A DNA stretch of 7,605 nucleotides from Nitrososphaerales archaeon TH5895. Lineage in GTDB: Archaea > Thermoproteota > Nitrososphaeria > Nitrososphaerales > Nitrososphaeraceae. The notes beneath the pieces were generated by a model. It had not been told where the DNA came from. It was given only the letters and a program-made list of their open reading frames with translations, and did not search any database. Shown here in pieces: positions 5,950 through 7,605 of the stretch; within the stretch, counting starts at the first letter, position 1, and every line of letters starts with the position of its first letter. Position numbers and translations under genes: made by a program. The DNA lies in assembly GCA_014523695.1 (NCBI GenBank), contig JAATVS010000496.1, positions 1 to 7,605 on the forward strand. Direction: 5' to 3'.

Positions 5950-6372
5950 TCAATATCCATACTTGGATGCAAGTTTTCGGTCCATTTGTTCTTTCTCTGA
6001 CATGAATTCTTTGTAACGCTTGTTCCATGAACCAATTTTTCTATACTGTCTTATACCTGTAATAAGCCATATAGAGGACATACTAATTATGGTTGCAAGT
6101 AATAAGCCTAAGATAGTTCCGAATTCATTTTGGATTTCTAATATAGAAAAAAAAGATGGGTGTCCTATCAAAAATATAGACAGGCCTATTGCAATTGGAG
6201 AAAGTATTAATGCAGAAATCGAAACTCCTAGTAGAGTTCTCCTGATCTGGAATATTTGTTCAATGAAATTTTCCATCAATGTCAAGATGTTATTTCTAGC
6301 AACAGTTGATGTGGCTTTTACATGAGTTTCTTTGGAGTCAGCAATCGTATGTTCTTCATGGTTGGTATACAT
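5950..6372 (-). CDS. Small two-helix membrane protein
   Basis: A 140-aa protein with no family I can name. A hydrophilic N-terminal region of about 45 residues, rich in His, Thr and Glu, precedes helix 1 at about 48-70 (LLGVSISALILSPIAIGLS) and helix 2 at about 86-107 (ILGLLLATIISMSSIWLITG). The C-terminal tail of about 33 residues is strongly charged (WNKRYKEFMSEKEQMDRKL) and may form a cytoplasmic amphipathic helix. Positive charges after helix 2 place both termini in the cytoplasm by the positive-inside rule. Start: ATG 6372, with a TATA-like box about 35 bp upstream and no ribosome site, as expected for a nearly leaderless mRNA; Met33 is the next internal ATG. It is divergent from the integrase gene, with 191 bp between them. 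Whether the two are linked functionally is unknown. Confidence 0.8.
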   Translation of the reverse strand: MYTNHEEHTIADSKETHVKATSTVARNNILTLMENFIEQIFQIRRTLLGVSISALILSPIAIGLSIFLIGHPSFFSILEIQNEFGTILGLLLATIISMSSIWLITGIRQYRKIGSWNKRYKEFMSEKEQMDRKLASKYGY

Positions 6373-6401
6373 TGAGGATAATAGATATCTAACTTCATTG
6401 C

Positions 6402-6413
6402 CTATTTATGTAA
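6402..6413 (-). promoter_or_regulatory. TATA-like box for the two-helix membrane protein
   Basis: The minus strand reads TTACATAAATAG, about 35 bp from the ATG at 6372. It predicts transcription from about 6380 and a leader under ten bases. Confidence 0.4.
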
Positions 6414-6486
6414 TGATTAACATAGTTAGTGACTGTTGATTATACTATGAATAAAGATCATATCCACACACACTTTGCAAAAAATG

Positions 6487-6510
6487 ATGCTATTTTGTAT
6501 CAAATAGCAT
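6487..6510. promoter_or_regulatory. Inverted repeat upstream of the integrase promoter
   Basis: ATGCTATTT (6487-6495) and AAATAGCAT (6502-6510) are exact reverse complements separated by six bases. The repeat ends 9 bp before the TATA box of the integrase, next to where TFB would contact DNA. It could be an operator, or a binding site for the recombinase itself or a partner. Which of these applies is inference. Confidence 0.5.
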
Positions 6511-6519
6511 AGCAAAAGG

Positions 6520-6527
6520 TATATATT
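6520..6527 (+). promoter_or_regulatory. TATA box of the integrase gene
   Basis: TATATATT preceded by the purine-rich GCAAAAG, which fits a BRE. It is centred about 40 bp before the GTG start, predicting transcription from about 6548 and a leader of roughly 15 bases. Confidence 0.55.
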
Positions 6528-6563
6528 TGTATTAAGAGCTCATAGTTAGAGATCGTTAGTTTA

Positions 6564-7605
6564 GTGTCTAATATCGCTCAGGAACTTAGTGCCATACATA
6601 GATATATTGAAAGATTACCAAGAGTTCAACAATTTTTATCTTCCAAAGAACGTGATAGTGTTTATTACAACCGCGGTTATAAGACCTCACTCGCCTATCT
6701 ATATCAGTTCCTAAATGCTAAATATAGTAATTTAACATTAGAAACTATCATTGATTCAATTAATTCAGATAATATCGATGTGTATAGGTTTTTGGACGAA
6801 TTTGTAACCTTCCTCAGCCAGCCAAAGAGCCTTTCGCAATCTACTATAAATCAATATTTGACTTGTACTAAGTCTTATTTTCAGTATCATGATGTCGACA
6901 TTGTCCCATACAAGTTTAAAAAGAGAGTGGTATTACGAAAAATACCGAGAGAAGATGAGGCAGCTATAGATCAAAAAGATATACGAACTATCCTATTACA
7001 ATGTCATAATCGTCGTTTGAAAACATATCTTTTAGTATTGGCATCCAGCGGCGTTCGGGCAACCGAGGCCTGTGCGATTAGAGTACGAGATTGTAACTTT
7101 AATGAGAGCCCAACTAAATTACATATACGCGCAGAATATACCAAAACTAAACGGTCACGGGACATATACATTTCAGATGAAGCGAGTCGTTATTTGAAAG
7201 AGTGGATTGAGTATAGATTTAGAATTGACTTGAATAAGACAAAAAAACTCGATGAAAAGATTGACGATTGTCTAGTCTTCCAGGTACATGAAGTTAAAAA
7301 ACGGGAGGTTACACCACGGTCGATTTACGTCAAGCTCCTACTACAATTTCACATTGTTCTCGATGCTGTTGACTTTGGCCAGAGAAAAGACAATATATCC
7401 AACAGGAGAAAAATCACTCTTCACTCATTTCGCCGATTTGTGAAAACGACTATCGCCGATACACTGGCTGGTAGCGATTATTCTGAATGGTTTCTGGGCC
7501 ATACTAAGTCGTCTTATTATGTGAGTAAGCCGGCAGTCCGAGCCGAAATATATGCGAATAAATGCATGAAATACCTTACATTTCTGGAATACTCAACGTT
7601 AGAAG
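6564..7605 (+). CDS. Tyrosine recombinase / integrase (3' end outside the window)
   Basis: Site-specific recombinase that cuts and rejoins DNA through a covalent phosphotyrosine; 347 residues are visible with no stop. Residues about 15-115 form the helical core-binding (SAM-like) domain, and about 135 onward the catalytic domain. Catalytic residues: Arg165 in SSGVRATE, the beta-hairpin Lys194 or Lys196 in YTKTKR, His287 and Arg290 in LHSFRR, His313 in LGHTKSSYY and Tyr318 or Tyr319 as nucleophile. The last His-to-Tyr spacing (5-6) is shorter than the 9 of XerD. All key residues are present, so the enzyme is probably active. Start: GTG at 6564; an in-frame stop at 6543-6545 leaves no other start, and the TATA box fits. 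The protein may serve an integrated element extending right, or be a resident recombinase of the lineage. Confidence 0.92.
   Translation, partial: MSNIAQELSAIHRYIERLPRVQQFLSSKERDSVYYNRGYKTSLAYLYQFLNAKYSNLTLETIIDSINSDNIDVYRFLDEFVTFLSQPKSLSQSTINQYLTCTKSYFQYHDVDIVPYKFKKRVVLRKIPREDEAAIDQKDIRTILLQCHNRRLKTYLLVLASSGVRATEACAIRVRDCNFNESPTKLHIRAEYTKTKRSRDIYISDEASRYLKEWIEYRFRIDLNKTKKLDEKIDDCLVFQVHEVKKREVTPRSIYVKLLLQFHIVLDAVDFGQRKDNISNRRKITLHSFRRFVKTTIADTLAGSDYSEWFLGHTKSSYYVSKPAVRAEIYANKCMKYLTFLEYSTLE

Noticed and set aside
6020..6325. Open frame of 101 codons on the plus strand
   Set aside because: Antisense to the two-helix membrane protein, which has a better promoter, terminator and hydrophobicity pattern.

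Overview
The window looks like chromosomal DNA from a low-GC, mesophilic archaeon. The best guess is a soil ammonia-oxidising archaeon of the Nitrososphaeria (Thaumarchaeota), perhaps near Nitrosocosmicus. The reasons are AT-rich spacers with archaeal TATA-like boxes 25-33 bp before start codons, oligo-T stretches after genes, short or absent leaders, a matrixin-like secreted protease with an acidic linker, and an archaeal-style tyrosine recombinase. This placement is inference: no rRNA, tRNA or marker gene is present.

Left part (1-3430): a divergent pair flanks an 88-bp spacer. Leftward runs an NAD-dependent nucleotide-sugar dehydrogenase-like gene (361-1443), followed closely by a small unrecognised frame (114-341). 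Rightward runs a ten-helix membrane protein with a duplicated Trp/Asp/His motif (1532-2734), then a TetR-family repressor gene (2827-3426). The spacer holds a perfect 32-bp palindrome (15-bp arms, 2-bp centre) whose outer ends run into TATA-like boxes facing both genes. The simplest reading is that the nearby TetR protein binds this operator and switches both genes together, coupling a sugar-nucleotide or envelope function to a membrane protein.

Middle part (3430-6372): every gene lies on the minus strand. They are a secreted zinc metalloprotease (3656-4468), an unrecognised 187-aa protein (4713-5276) whose frame continues upstream through an in-frame TGA, a small 83-aa unknown (5559-5810) and a two-helix membrane protein (5950-6372) followed by two T6 runs. 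The spacers are 140-280 bp, so each gene probably has its own promoter and this is not one operon.

Right part (6373-7605): a divergent spacer carries a second inverted repeat (9-bp arms) directly upstream of the TATA box of a tyrosine recombinase/integrase. That gene starts with GTG at 6564 and runs off the right edge with all its catalytic residues visible. An integrase beside lineage-specific small genes suggests the edge of an integrated element, but no attachment site or target tRNA can be seen here.

The strongest candidate for something undescribed is the TetR, palindrome, membrane protein and short dehydrogenase module. No CRISPR array, rRNA, tRNA, insertion sequence or recognisable defence system was found.
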